From Sipunculus nudus (lineage: Eukaryota; Annelida; Sipuncula; Golfingiida; Sipunculidae): 64,000 nt of DNA. The stretch lies in NCBI GenBank assembly GCA_026874595.1, contig CM049316.1, forward strand, positions 3,176,339 through 3,240,338. The letters are read 5' to 3'. Shown one piece after another: positions 12,211-24,775 of the stretch (position 1 is the stretch's first letter; the number at the start of each line of letters is the position of its first letter). Below the pieces are notes generated by a model. It saw only the letters and a program-made list of their open reading frames with translations. It made no database searches and was not told the DNA's origin. A program made the translations under genes and the position numbers.

Positions 12211-12505
12211 CTGCCATGGAAATTGGGCTTCCTGAAGATTTCATTGGTGAGACAAAACCATGTGACCTGCGGTGTCTCTGCCAGTCTGTGTATGATGCGG
12301 TGGAGAAGTCACATTCCTCGCATATATGTATATCTGTGGATTCTCTCCGATGGGCGTTCAGTTGGTGGAACGAGAACAACTTTGCATCACTGGTAGTAAA
12401 TTTACAGCGTTTACAGACTCTCAATCTTCCAGCACCTCGCAGACTGTTTGTGTCATCAGTTGAATGGGAGGCATTGGCCATAATGCCAAAAGCCTAAAAC
12501 AGGTT
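12211..12505 (-). CDS. First coding exon of the same zinc finger gene (5' UTR 12482-12505; residues 1-90)
   Basis: The start codon is ATG at 12481-12479, in a good Kozak context (A at -3, G at +4). An in-frame TAG lies four codons upstream inside the same exon, so translation starts here in this transcript. Two fingers are present: C23-C26-H39-H44 and C54-C57-H70-H74. The exon ends ATGGCAG|GTATGT (donor at 12210). Coding length is 271 nt, leaving one spare base (G). The terminal exon supplies AT at 8033-8032 to make GAT (Asp), and the frame then runs DEDFQSAVAPEAR into the Met at 7995. This phase agreement and the matching finger style make the join convincing. The acceptor upstream is TGTGTATTTTCAG|AACCTG (exon begins at 12505), so at least one non-coding 5' exon lies further right. 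Reading on past the donor adds 27 non-finger residues before a stop and would represent intron retention. Confidence 0.9.
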
Positions 12506-13286
12506 CTGAAAATACACAAAATAATCATGGAATATATTATACTATTATATTTTCATATAGTTTCATTGATACCATTTTTACTGTATGATGGGGTACAGAA
12601 ATGTGGTGATTACTATTTGCAGTAATACCATGTTTAAAGATTTGCTTCTCTGAAGCCCCTTTTATTTGTCACTCAGTGACACAAATAATGTCTGAGTGAG
12701 GCCTTCATAATGTCTATCACATTACATCCTCTTGACAAGGTCACAAATTCCAATGATAAGTAGTAAAGACTGAAGTACACTAAACAGAATAAAAGCAACA
12801 TAAGGTACATAAATGTAAAACAGAATTATTTTAAACTTGAAAACCAGGTCACTGAGAAGCAAATGAGGTATTACAGTAAATGAAAAAAAAAAACATGTTT
12901 CAAGTACAAAGCTGTAAATAGCATATAGGAAACACAATAATTAGCCAGTTTCCTCATCACCAGTAATTATTAGCTTAAAATAAACTGAATTATGGTTATA
13001 ATAACCAAGCATGAACCAAGTCCTGCATCAATCTCAGTTCTCATCATCCTGCCTAAAAAAACTTTAGTGTGGACAATAGGAAGAGACATGTTTGTCCCTT
13101 TTTTAGCCAACACCTATACTTAAGTTACCATTGTTGATGCCTGTAAACACTAGCAGTTTTGGAAAGTGTTGTTCAGGTTCTTTTAACAGAAAGCAGGCTT
13201 AAATACACCCAGGCATGGGGAAGGAGTAGGGAAAATGTGTCAGTGTTAAGTTTTCAGTTAGCATATAACATTAGTTTATTAAAGGT
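12506..13286. other. Upstream intron sequence, no gene seen
   Basis: AT-rich non-coding sequence immediately 5' of the first coding exon. On the minus strand it should be intron leading to the acceptor at 12506. No exon or repeat could be supported. Confidence 0.5.
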
Positions 13287-13300
13287 CCACCAGATGGCAG
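13287..13300 (+). promoter_or_regulatory. Exact match to the CTCF core motif
   Basis: CCACCAGATGGCAG fits the bilaterian CTCF consensus CCASYAGRKGGCRS at every position. It lies about 0.8 kb upstream of the first coding exon. The motif is seen directly; binding is inferred. Confidence 0.45.
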
Positions 13301-16220
13301 TATAACTGCTTATGCCAACATTAGGACTTTGCAGCTGGTGGCTGTCCTGGGCCCACCTGGCAGTGCTGGACCTGCCCTGGGCAGCCTGGGTCACTGTAGA
13401 AGGCTCTGGTTGTGATTACAGTGACAGACTACCACTACACTTAGCAGTGACGGAGCCAGCAGAAGGATGAGCTGCACCTTATCCACTTAGGACTGTGATG
13501 TGATGTCAGCTGACAAGTTTATCCTTCATGTCACAGCCAAGCTTGTATCCACTGTATCTATAGACAAGGCATGTCTTAATGTACCAGTAAAGGTGGACAT
13601 AAAAATAACAAATAGGGTACAAGTCTGAGTCTATTGTTGTTCTTCATAAATTTTTGTTTCAAATTCTCCAGTCAAATGTCACCCATCCTATCAATAACAT
13701 TATAATGTGTCATGTTACACAAATATGAAAGTTTGAGTCAGGATGGTACTTTTCTTTACTAATTTTCCAAAGGACTTCACACCAAGTCTCTGATGAATTT
13801 CTCCTTGGTCATAAAAAATAACATATTCTAAAATGTATATGCCTATATTAATAATTATATATATATTAAGTGATTAAAAGTAAATATCTGCTTATATTTC
13901 TCTGCATAAATAGGAAAAAAGCAAATTTCACGTTTGGTTTTCAATCTTTTTCAATCTTAAGACTGTTCAAATTTGTAGAAATAGTCCCCATCATATGCCC
14001 CCATAAACTTCTCTGTGAAAACCTTTTTAATAAATTCATATCTCACAATTTTTATAAGTTATGTCTGGCAAAAGCCTCAAATGTTAGCCAAACCTGATAA
14101 ATTTATCCAGCAGAGGTTGTTTGTGTATTAGAGCTGAAAGCAAGATAAGACATGTCCTCCCGTTTGTTTACTCAAAATCAATCAGTGAAGTTAAAGACGT
14201 GACAATAAAACAGGAGGTGCTGACAGTTAATTAATCTATGGCTGACTTAAATCTAGTGAATTATAAAGTTGATGATAAATCCTGGCTCACTAATGACATA
14301 ACTACAGAATGGAATTTCCTGCTTGTATAGAAAGAAATGAGGGCTGAACGATATATCTGAAGCAGTGCTAATCATTTATGAGAAAACATGTCAGCATCTG
14401 GAGGTCCAGCCCAGCCCAGCCCAGCTGTTGTGGTTACTTGAAACATATCATACTTGCAAGTCTCATTTAGTTATTAAATCAACCACCAGAAGGAACTGTT
14501 ATGCCTTCAGACAGATCTAGATTTGAGGTTGTCAGGTGAACATGAACTATCATGTGATATTCTTATATACAGATGTACGGGATTCAAGGTCTTCTTCAGC
14601 TGTGGCATGATGTACTTATATGCAAATTTAAAAGAACTCCCTCCCCCTCCCCCCCCCCCTCAAACTCTACATGTTATCCTCCTTCTTTACACCACTAAAA
14701 GACTTTGTGATAGTTACGCCTATTAATCCCCCATCTCAGTTTTTATTTTATATATTAGTGGAACTGCATGTCTTGTAGATCTAAGCAACCTGCAACAAAA
14801 CATGGATAAACTGTACTGTTCCCACCAACAGCGGGAACATCTGTACTTCATGTTCCCCTGATCTTAATGCCCATATTGTCCCCTGTGTCTGTTTTGTTTT
14901 GTGATGCCCTGTAAAGAAATGACCTTTTATTATGAGAACTTTACTGTATCAGGTAACAGGAACTCTGTTACACCAGATACAAAAGGACAGCATACCCATC
15001 CCACCCCCTCCAGATTCACTTTGTCTAAATATCTTTCATAAATTCACTGGAATTAACCTTCAATGGAAGGACACTTGGTAATGTGTCAGAGTATAATAAT
15101 TAATTAACTGCATGAAAGACAAAGATAAAAGTTGCCCCCTGTTACTAAGTCTGTTCAAAATGAATAATCTTAATTATATTTTAATTATTTTCTATTATTT
15201 CAGCGATTTCAGCGATAAATCATTCCCTGTCCACAAAAAAAACAGGTTTCTTTGTTGTAAAGATCTAGCAACAATGTCATCATAAAAATTCGTCCAACAA
15301 TACACTTAAATCTTAGTGTAAGAGTACTTGCCAGTTGTTGGTATATACATGCCAGAATTTCTGCCTGAGTGCCTCCGGTTTTCTCATAGTACAATCTACA
15401 GATAACATCCACTACAGAGTCCAGGGCCAAATCAGGCAAGCCGTGCACAGAAACAAGGTGAGAAAGGTCACATGCAAAATCGGAAGACCTACGTCTTCTT
15501 GAACTTGTCAACCCAGCCATCCCCCAGATAGGCCAACCCGGCCACCATGTTATCTGTACCACCTCTGAGAGTGTCACGGCTAAAGTCAACATGCACAGGC
15601 ACGTAGTAATGGAATTTCTATTGCATGTAGCCTAAATACATCAGAGACGCATTGGAAATGTAACTGTTGCTGGAACTTGGACCTGTATTTATTCTGTACT
15701 CTATGGTACCGATCAACCAAACACGCACACCTCATCCTCTCTCCTAGATAACAGTTCACTGACACTGATCACCGCATGTCACACAAAGTTTAGTCTTATT
15801 GATGATTTGCTCATCCTTTCCTCATAATAATTTAACAATAAATTGGTCTACCGTTGTTACTGACTGAAGCTGGCTGTAAAAATCCTTTGTCTTTTTTATG
15901 TTTTGCTTATTTGTTTAAAACCATGAACTCAAGGTCAGCAAAACAAATCTGAATACAAATGAGGCCACTGATGTATTCCATTGAATATCTAACAATGGAG
16001 ATTTCCAACTGCTGCAGACAAAGATTACCATATGTACATAGAAAAAGACACAACTGATTAAACAGCAAAACAATGATTTAGATACAAAGCTCAAAAGCTG
16101 TACAAATACTGGACCTTTGCCATATAAATACAGGCCCAGATACACTAAATGGTAAAATAAAGAACAGAGGTATCAAAGTGAAAATGAAAACAAACCGAGA
16201 AAGCCAAGAAGTAATGTGTG
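13301..16220. other. Intronic or intergenic sequence without a convincing gene
   Basis: Unique-looking AT-rich DNA. Small items are a GC-richer patch at 13320-13460, a C-run at about 14650-14660 and a short AGCCC triplication at about 14408. The one open frame of note is at 15209-15592 on the minus strand, listed separately. Confidence 0.5.
15209..15592 (-). other. Orphan open reading frame, 127 codons, doubtful
   Basis: This is one of the two longest open frames outside low-complexity DNA and the zinc finger gene. It contains a basic patch (SSRRRRSS) followed by a stretch with helix-like spacing of hydrophobic residues (about residues 45-90). No family is recognised, and no strong acceptor or donor was found at its edges. 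It could be an exon of another gene, a fossil, or a chance frame. Confidence 0.15.
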
Positions 16221-16687
16221 AAATAGACAGACAGAAAGACAGACAGAAAAAAAGAGAGACAGACAAACAGAGAGAGAGAGAGAAACAGATAGACAAAGAG
16301 AAAAAGAAAGAGAAAGAGAGAAAAAGACAAAGCCAGAGAAAGCCATAGAGACAGTGACACAGAAATAGATAGACAGGAACAGACACAGGCAGAGAGAGAC
16401 AGAAAGAGAGGCAGAGACAGAGACAGAGAAAGAGAGAAACAGAAAAAGAGAAACAGAGTAAAAAAGAAAGAAACAGTGACAGAGAGAAAGAGAAAGAGAC
16501 AGAGCCAGAGAAAGACAAAGAGAGACAGGCAGAGAGAGACACAGAGATAGACAGACAGGGACAGGCAAAGAAAGGCAGAGAGAGAGAGAGAGAGAAAAAG
16601 AGAGAGAGAGAGAGAGAAACAGAAAGAGTGAGAGAGAAACAGAGAAACAGAAAGAGTGAGATAGAAAAAGAGAGAAACAGAGAGATA
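16221..16687 (+). repeat. Polypurine (AGAG/ACAG) low-complexity tract
   Basis: About 470 bp of almost pure AGA/GAGA/ACAG sequence with hardly any T on the plus strand. It produces long spurious Ser/Leu/Phe-rich frames on the minus strand. Such purine-pyrimidine strand asymmetry can adopt triplex (H-DNA) structure. Confidence 0.93.
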
Positions 16688-18920
16688 TGGCTGTCAGATG
16701 TCATGCAGGGAGAGACAGGTAGGAAACTCTGCTTATGTTACACATAAACATATGATCTTTATAGGTAATAAATTATTAACCGCAAGCTATTAATATGAAA
16801 AATATATACAAGTTACTTTAATCACAGCAGTAATAACACTCCAGCCTATACTAATTACTATACTTATAATGACCAACAGGTACTTAGTCCACTATTTGAA
16901 TTATATCATATAATCAAGAGAGGACCAAGATCTCTTGGTGATCAGGAGCTAAGTTAAGACATAATTGTCTCCTCATTGTACAGTAAACCACTCCTGTTAA
17001 ATGTCTGACAGGAACTACTTGACTCATCACCGCGGACACACCTCCATGGACGGGATCTAAGTGTGGCTGACTGCATTAATACCAACAGGAAATTCAATGG
17101 TCCGTGACCCACACTTATATTACACCACCTGATTGGATATTCAATACTTCCATCTACTGTAATTAAGTGAACTTGTAATGAGCATTCCACCCTATGACTG
17201 CATGCAGAAGAATTCATGCCTCAGGTTAGGATGTAATGTATTTTCTTTCAAAGTTTATAATACTGTAAAGTTAGGCAAGACCATGTTAAGATTTCTGTCA
17301 TCTGACACACTAGGTCACAATTCCTGCAATCTGACAAAAGATAAACTTATTCTGTAATTTAAGGCAAGACTAAGTTAAGATACCTCTCATATGACACAAA
17401 TTTTTGTTAAGACTTAAGTAAAGATTTCTGTCATATAAAACAATGATGAAGACAAAGTTAAGATATTTGTCATATGACACAAATCATTGTTTAGACTAAG
17501 TTAGATTTCTGTATGTAAAACAAGACTAAATTAAAGTTACTGCCATATCTTCTGTCAAATAAATTTATGTCTTGTGACAACCCCCATGCAGTATGCACTT
17601 GACGTATGTCTTTCACTTTTTTAATAAATCTTCAGAAAATGCAGGTTGTATGATGTATATATTTTCCAGTATATAGTTTTTTCACAGCTCTGAAATTACC
17701 TTAAACTACAAAATAAATGTCATGGAAACCTGTTGTCTTGTTAACAGTAATAAAAAATTCTTCAACTGGTACATGTATTTTCAAACAACTGCAACATGAT
17801 GCCTGTACTCAGCTTAATTCACCTGAAACTCGAGGAGTCATCAGAACAGAAAGGTGACTTGTTTAGCTGCGGGGACTTTAACAGGTGCATGGTCATTACA
17901 GTAATAAACATAACTTATAAATGATATGGTCATAATGAGTAGGATACTAAAATAATATAGTAAAACTCTGTAAACTAGAGTGCTAACATATAATTCTGTA
18001 GATGTGATTGAATACCAAATTAGTATCAAATTATGCAATAAAAGCCTGAATAAACAAAAACTTTGGTGGAAAAACTTTTGTCCTGTTATTAAAACCTGTT
18101 ATTGAAGTACATGCAAGTTTATGAAATAAATTAAGTCCCATTTTAAAAAGAAATTCCACTTCTGTTGCTTATATCTGATGTATAATTTAAGTATGTTGTA
18201 TAAGTTCTGCAAATAATAGCCTGTATATCAGTGGAGTTGTCAGAGGTCATTTAACTGTGAAGGAGTTCACTCCTGGAGTGTTATAGCTGGATCTCTAGAT
18301 ATATACACAGGTCGAATCATATACTGTAGACAAATTCCAAAAGTATCTTTTATAACAACAGTTGGCACTTAGATAAAGTCACAGAGGGCCATATAACACC
18401 CAGAACTCTCCCATGTTCACAGAAATTATTATGAGTTCACCAAAACTGTTCTAGGTCAGATTTTGGAGGGTTATTACCACAACAGTATTATCTTATATGA
18501 GATCAATATTCAACTCACGGCTCATGGTGGTGAAGTGACTATTTAACTGCCTGACATACAACCAAGAAATAAAGAGTTCCACAGAGCACATCTGGATGTC
18601 GTAGATAATGGGCACACCTTCCCATTAACACTGCCGTGTCTCTGCAACATGGCCAACACCTGGCCGATAAATACACAGACACCACAGACAATCAATTCCT
18701 CTGTGGAGTCTCCCAGAAAAAGTCTCCTCCATGCTTACACGCTTCTAGCACACCACCGCAAGTCCAAAATGTCTGACTGCAAAATATTCTCAGATATTTG
18801 TGTCAATAATTTTATTATTTTCTATCATTTAATTATCTGCAGCTGAAGTTACAAATGACTGTGAAGACCTATCATTAATAATGGATCAGGAATTAAATGT
18901 TACATTTATTGGTTTACTGA
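16688..18920. other. AT-rich sequence, no gene seen
   Basis: A loosely repeated phrase of the type 'aagactaagttaagatttctgtcatatgacaca' recurs about five times between 17260 and 17560, a very degenerate array of roughly 60 bp period. Nothing else is recognised. Confidence 0.45.
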
Positions 18921-19220
18921 AATATTATCACCTCCACAGGAGGTTATGTTTTCTCTCATGTTTGTTTGTTTGTTTGTTACTATCATTATTACTGTTACTG
19001 ACATTAAGAATGTTAGCTTGGTGTTAGCATGGTTACTGTGTTGTCAAAGTTTTCAACTGAATTTAAGGAGACTGCTGTGATGTTATTAGCCTGACTTCTG
19101 TGAACCCTTTATTTGCCAACAGAATTTAAAACAAAAACTTTGTCTAATGACTAGTTGATATATTCTATTTTCAATAAATCCAGATGAAATCTCCTGAGAA
19201 ATGCCTCTGTCACCATTTAT
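18920..19220 (+). repeat. Dispersed repeat remnant with CCTCCACAGGAGG and (TTTG)n
   Basis: The short palindrome CCTCC-ACA-GGAGG is followed by 'ttatgttttctctcatg' and TTTG repeats at about 18958-18977. A related (TTTG)/(TCTG) phrase followed by 'accaagattaca' occurs at 27280-27330. This arrangement is typical of dispersed non-coding repeats in invertebrates; the family is not identified. Confidence 0.4.
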
Positions 19221-22200
19221 ACAACTTTTGAATTACCATCCTGAATTTAAAGTTTACATCAAACCCTGACAACAGATACGTTAAATAGCAGAAAGAAATC
19301 TAATGATAATGGATATAACCTTAGATAACAAATAAAAATAATAATTCAAATAACTTCACCTGGACTGATTTTATATATTAAAATTTAATAGAAAAAGCCA
19401 GTCCTTATTCGCCTTTATCTCACAGGGAATAGTGAAGGCAGCCACTGGACAACGCAAATTAAATGGCTTAATACTTGTGACAGCGTTCAATGAACATAAA
19501 AATAATGGTGTTCATAAAGTAAAACCATCCACTCAATGTTGTCATAAACCATCCACACAGAGTCAAAAGACATCTGCTAGTTTTGTTGAAAAAAAAGTAT
19601 AAAAAAGCACAGAGAGAATTGATCTTTGCTCACTGCCAAGTAATGTTTGCAAACCAAACTCACATTCTCATCGTTACAAGTCCTAAATGTAGTGGAAGCG
19701 GCTGAAAATACTTGTGCATTTTGTGCCATGTGCTGTCTGTAAACACATTCCTCCCACCATCTGCCAATGTTGTGCATAATTCTCAGATCTTTCACTCCAT
19801 GCAGTGTCTCAAACACACAGTCATGTCATGGTCGACGGCATTCTGTTTGCACGCTGTCCCAGACAGAGGCAGTACGGGCTTCTTCATGAGAGGTGTTACA
19901 CTCTACTTGTGATCATCCAGCCCTCGCTACTCGTCGACTAGCCCGGATTCCTTACCATCGCCATCAGAGACCTAGAGCACAACACGACCACTGATGCGTG
20001 GCACACACCATTCCTTTTAGAAGATGATTTGGCCTGAATGACGCTCCACTTGAGATAAAGGGCACATCGGTGTTTGGAGGCCTGCATACCAATTGAGACA
20101 ATTGTCGAAAACTTGTATCGCCAACATTTCAGTTCCACATGCCTGGTTTCCATTCGCTCAGGGATTCGCCAATATCAGCATTGTACATACAAGCAATTAT
20201 GGTTCCACTGGCATACACTGAGTTACAGGTATATCAAGAACCGCAGGGCTACAAAATCTGCCGATTCACTGATAATATTGATGTTCTTCCTTTCTCTCTT
20301 TGCTATCAAGTCATCACTGCCTTTCTACAGGATCTTAAAACTGTTTTGTATCTGTATAAAACTCATAGCACTGGCATAAACAAGGCTGAATAACTCAGAA
20401 ACATCTTCTGTTAATTGAATATGGAGAGGTTTAGGACTGTGGCCTCTAGATGTCACTGTCTGATGAATGAGGATAAAAGTTATCATATAGTGATAAAACA
20501 TAAATGATTTATCTAATAATTAATGTCAATAAAATTCTTTCTCATATCCATATTCTAGCCCAGTGATGAAATAAGCAGAAAGATCTCAACTTGAGGACTT
20601 GATTTGTATCACATGACTTGGTCTCAAACTCTCATTAGTATGGCGTTTGATGTTCTACATGTATGGGAACTTTTAAATTTAGAAAATAATGAAATTGGAT
20701 TTAGCATATATATTTTTTTCTATTACATAACCCATGTGACCCAAGCTATATTATGATTTTATCACAATTAAGGTGGTTTGCTATTAGGTGTTGAGGCATT
20801 ATGTGGCACTTTAATATGCAAAAAAAAATTTTTTTATATTGGTCAATAACAAATAAAGATTATTAGGTGTAATAAATTACTACAAGAATAATTGCTTATA
20901 TGTCCAAAATGAAAGTACTATACAAGTATTCAAGTCTTGATACTGGAATAAGTTATAATTACTCCAACTTCAGTACTGAGTACTTGTTCCAGCACCAGTG
21001 CCAGCCTTGTGGACCTCCAGCCTCTGTAGCAGCCTGCCTTGCAAAATGTAATGCGCTTGATTTCCATATTTCTTGGCAGCAAGAAGCTTCTTGGCTTCAG
21101 TGCTACCCTTAGCCAGCCTCCCCTTGCAGTGCTAACTCATGCATTGTAAGCCTGTTTGATTTATCTGTAATGTCCAACATTACGGACCTAACTACCTTGT
21201 ACTGATGTATCATAATTCTGATGGTTGTCCAGAATCCAGTGCTAACTACCTGTGATGTCAGTAAACAGATGAGAAACCAGCCTCCACAATGATTGTGGGA
21301 CAGCAGGGCAGGCCACTCAGGCATGCTGTGGTTTCCTATTTACTCTCTTGACTATCCTGGTTGTATACAACAGCCATGTCAGGCTTAAATGACAGATTAT
21401 TTATTGGAAAACAAATGTTTTCCTTATGTTTTAATGTGAACAACTGACCTTCATTAAAACACCTATTCTTTTGTCTGCTTCAGTTGTACCATCTGCTACA
21501 GGTTATGTTATCATTTGTGTTTATTTTTTTATGAGGCAGGATTTAATAATAATTTGTAAAAGCCTTTACAAAAATTAATTTTGATGATCACTGGTCCTAA
21601 TATACTGAGAATGCCCTTGAATCAAACTAAATCTTAGTACAATCTCTGACTATGGTATCCATTACATAATAATCCTATTTCTCTTTGGTACTGTGTTAAT
21701 CTGTAAGTTTGATTTTTTGTTACAATGCTACCCTTAGCTAGTCTTCTTTATCTATTATCTGAATGTTATTTGGTGTTTTTGAAAACATTTTATTAATACA
21801 TTAAATTTCACATATTTTTATCACATATATGCTGATACCAGGAAACCATGAATTTCACATTCCTTTTACAACCCAGTGTTTACAGATTTATCCCTAAACA
21901 AGTGCAATTACTGACAGACAGGCTACCAGTAATCAGAAATTTATTTCTATTTCTGTAAAACCACCAAATTACTGATCCATATTAATGGCAGCGAGTTGAC
22001 AGGATTTAAGTTAATGAGCACTTTAACTATCCACCCCGGTCACATTTTGCTATGACAACTGTTTTCTTCAGTGCAAGCTGAGCATATGTGAGTTTGAAAT
22101 GTCTGACAGTTGTATCCTGCTAACACTATCACATTTAATGGTCCCGAATGTGGGTGGATTTGTGGGTTAACAGATTTGTAAATTACAGCATGGAACTCTG

Positions 22201-22243
22201 AAGGGATTAAACTTTGTTTCATAAAAAATTGTTAATAATTATA
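19221..22243. other. Sequence without a supportable gene
   Basis: A moderately GC-richer patch at 19830-20240 has several short frames on both strands but no recognisable domain or splice framework. The rest is AT-rich. Confidence 0.45.
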
Positions 22244-22350
22244 CAGTATAACCCCTGTATAACAACTTCATTGCTGACCATTAAATAGAGGTATATTAGT
22301 TTGTTGGTCATGTTGGACATTTAAACTGAGGTGTCACAGACAGCTATATT
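22244..22350 (+). mobile_element. Possible pogo/Tigger-like MITE end
   Basis: TA followed by CAGTATAACCCCTGTATAAC resembles the CAGTA(A/G)AACCTC termini of pogo-like elements with TA targets. The opposite end could not be fixed. Confidence 0.25.
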
Positions 22351-24775
22351 GGACTCACTCACTGGACAGCTAGTACAGGCTCATAAACTACCTAGTACCT
22401 CTTACCATGGCAACACTCAGCAATGGAATAATTTAATATACACAAATAACCACAGGTTGGGGTTGTGATTTTTTCTGGTATAATGGTGTTATTAATAAAT
22501 ATATTGACCATTAATAAGATATATTATGACTGTAGCCAGGTGATACAACCAGATGCTGTGCCAGAAATAGGTAAGCATGTCTGAAATAAAATAGTTTTTA
22601 TCACATATTTACTGCCTAAAGTCATAACCCACTGGTAGAGATTTTGTGTTAGTTTTACTTTAACATGAGTACATAAGGATTCATTTTAGCACCAGAGTCA
22701 TGTGCTATCAAGAGATACAAGGGGTGAAAGAAAACACTAGGTACCTACACGCCATGATACAAAGTCAAACCCCTGTTTAGTATTATCAGATATCTCTGTA
22801 TTGGTACTCTGATGTTATTTGATGATCTGATGTCCAGCATTTAATCAGTCTCTTGGCACCATCTCAGGTATGAAGGTGAGACAGTTTGATCAGAATCTTA
22901 AGTTGGCTAATTGTTTGGAGATCATGGGGAAGATAATTGGTTGTATTTCTATGAATAAGTAAGAAAACTATTTTGTAATCTGTAAACTGAAATATACTTG
23001 TATCAAATTGTGTATTGTAACATGAATGTATTATCATAATCCATAGCACGCAGTGATAAAATGTATCACAACAACCCCTGTCCTCACTGTAGCACATTTA
23101 ATAGGATGTTATTAGTAATTATCATCAGGCAGAAGGCTATTATTGTTTTTAATCAAAATCTAATAAAATGCTACAACTTGGTGCACAAGAAGGGGGGAAC
23201 ACTTCCTAGTCCAGCTACAGGCTTAATGTACATACAATACTGATAATAATCTCTTTCTTTTTTTTTACAGGGACCATTAAAGCCTGTTGATACAAAGTGT
23301 ACAGTCTCTGATATAAGAATGGTACGGTGTGATTGTACAACCTGATAGTGAGTACAGTACTTGTTTCAGATAAAAGGTCCCTTTGTGGACTCATGTTTTT
23401 AATAAACCTTTCTTCATTTCACTTTACATAAAAACTTACATTATTTGTTTATGATATATCAGAGACTTTATTGCCAATATCAAGAAAAATAAAGGTTAAA
23501 CTAAAAATTCTGATATTTTTTTCTTGATATTTTATAGACTTCGCACCATTTATATTAAGTACCCTTCTGGTTAAAACTTTTAATGTTAAGATTGCAGCAA
23601 TGCTCCATTCCTGTCAATTCTTAATTAAATAAAAGTGCTAAGTTACAGTAGTGGATGTGATGTACTCATGGTAAGAAACAGTCCGTCTCTCAACATGCAA
23701 TAAACGTTATAAAACCTCAGGAAGCAGAGCAATAAAGGTCAAACTGATGGTGACCTCTCTATGTAACATGACCGTGTCATACAGGTGTAAGGGATATGCT
23801 TTTAAACATGACTCGGACCTCAGGGTCAAAGTTGACTTTAATCTCATCAGAGAAGCTGCATGGTAATAACAAAACTGCACGGTTCACACACACACCAAGA
23901 AATGACTAAGGGAAATCTGCAAGTAAAGTAGTTTATAATTATTGTATTAAGGTAACAACAAGGCTGGCACCATTTTGATGTTATTCAGCCTGCGTTTCCT
24001 CATGAATTCCTGAGAATCGCTGACGACTGTCTCATTGTGAGTCATCTCCGAGACAAAGGCCACCTTAAAACCCGCAATACATCATAAGGAACACAGGTGA
24101 TGTTAGACTGGCATGGGGTAGCCAAGACCTGAGGCGGCTCTGACAAGAATTAATCAGGCATACAGTCTTGTATACCACTTTTGAATGAGCCGCAGACCAA
24201 ACCAAAAAGAGTCACAGATACTTTTGTCTAAGAGAAATACAACACAGCTCAGAGTTGTCCCCAACGGCAGTATCAAGAGAACAATCAAAACAATAACCCC
24301 CCCCCCCCCAAATATTCAATGTCTACACACTCCCTGTGGGTTCATGGCCATCCCTGGAGGTCGTAGTAAGTGACAGTGGCGTCAGCTTCATGGAGCAAAG
24401 TTATTTATGTCACAGCCAGTGCTGTCTTCTGCTACCCTGGGTTTTTACAACCCTAGCTTTGGCGGGAATTCTTTGGCCAGATTCCATACCAGGAGCTAGA
24501 CTGAGTTCCCTCAACCCCCGCTTCCTCTCATTAAACCCTGACACCACTCGCATGATGATCTGGATCACATGTAAAACAGGGATTTCCTGATATTCTAAGT
24601 GATAATATGCATGTCCTCAAACCTTCTGTCGGACAACTTGATCATCCACATGGCCACTCTCTTACTTAGTCTATCTGTATACATGTACACCCATCACATC
24701 ATACATTAATCTAACATTACATTTCATGGTCTCTGTAATAGTCATATATAGCTACCACCAATAACGGCGTATATA
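22351..24775. other. AT-rich sequence, no gene seen
   Basis: No open frame with a recognisable domain. A C13 homopolymer is at 24297-24309. The block at 23700-24600 is somewhat richer in GC and CpG but shows no exon signature. Confidence 0.45.

Noticed and set aside
16078-16704. 208-codon minus-strand frame rich in Leu, Ser and Phe, looking like a membrane protein
   Set aside because: It is the translation of the polypurine AGAG/ACAG tract; neighbouring frames give the same composition, and no unique sequence supports a gene.
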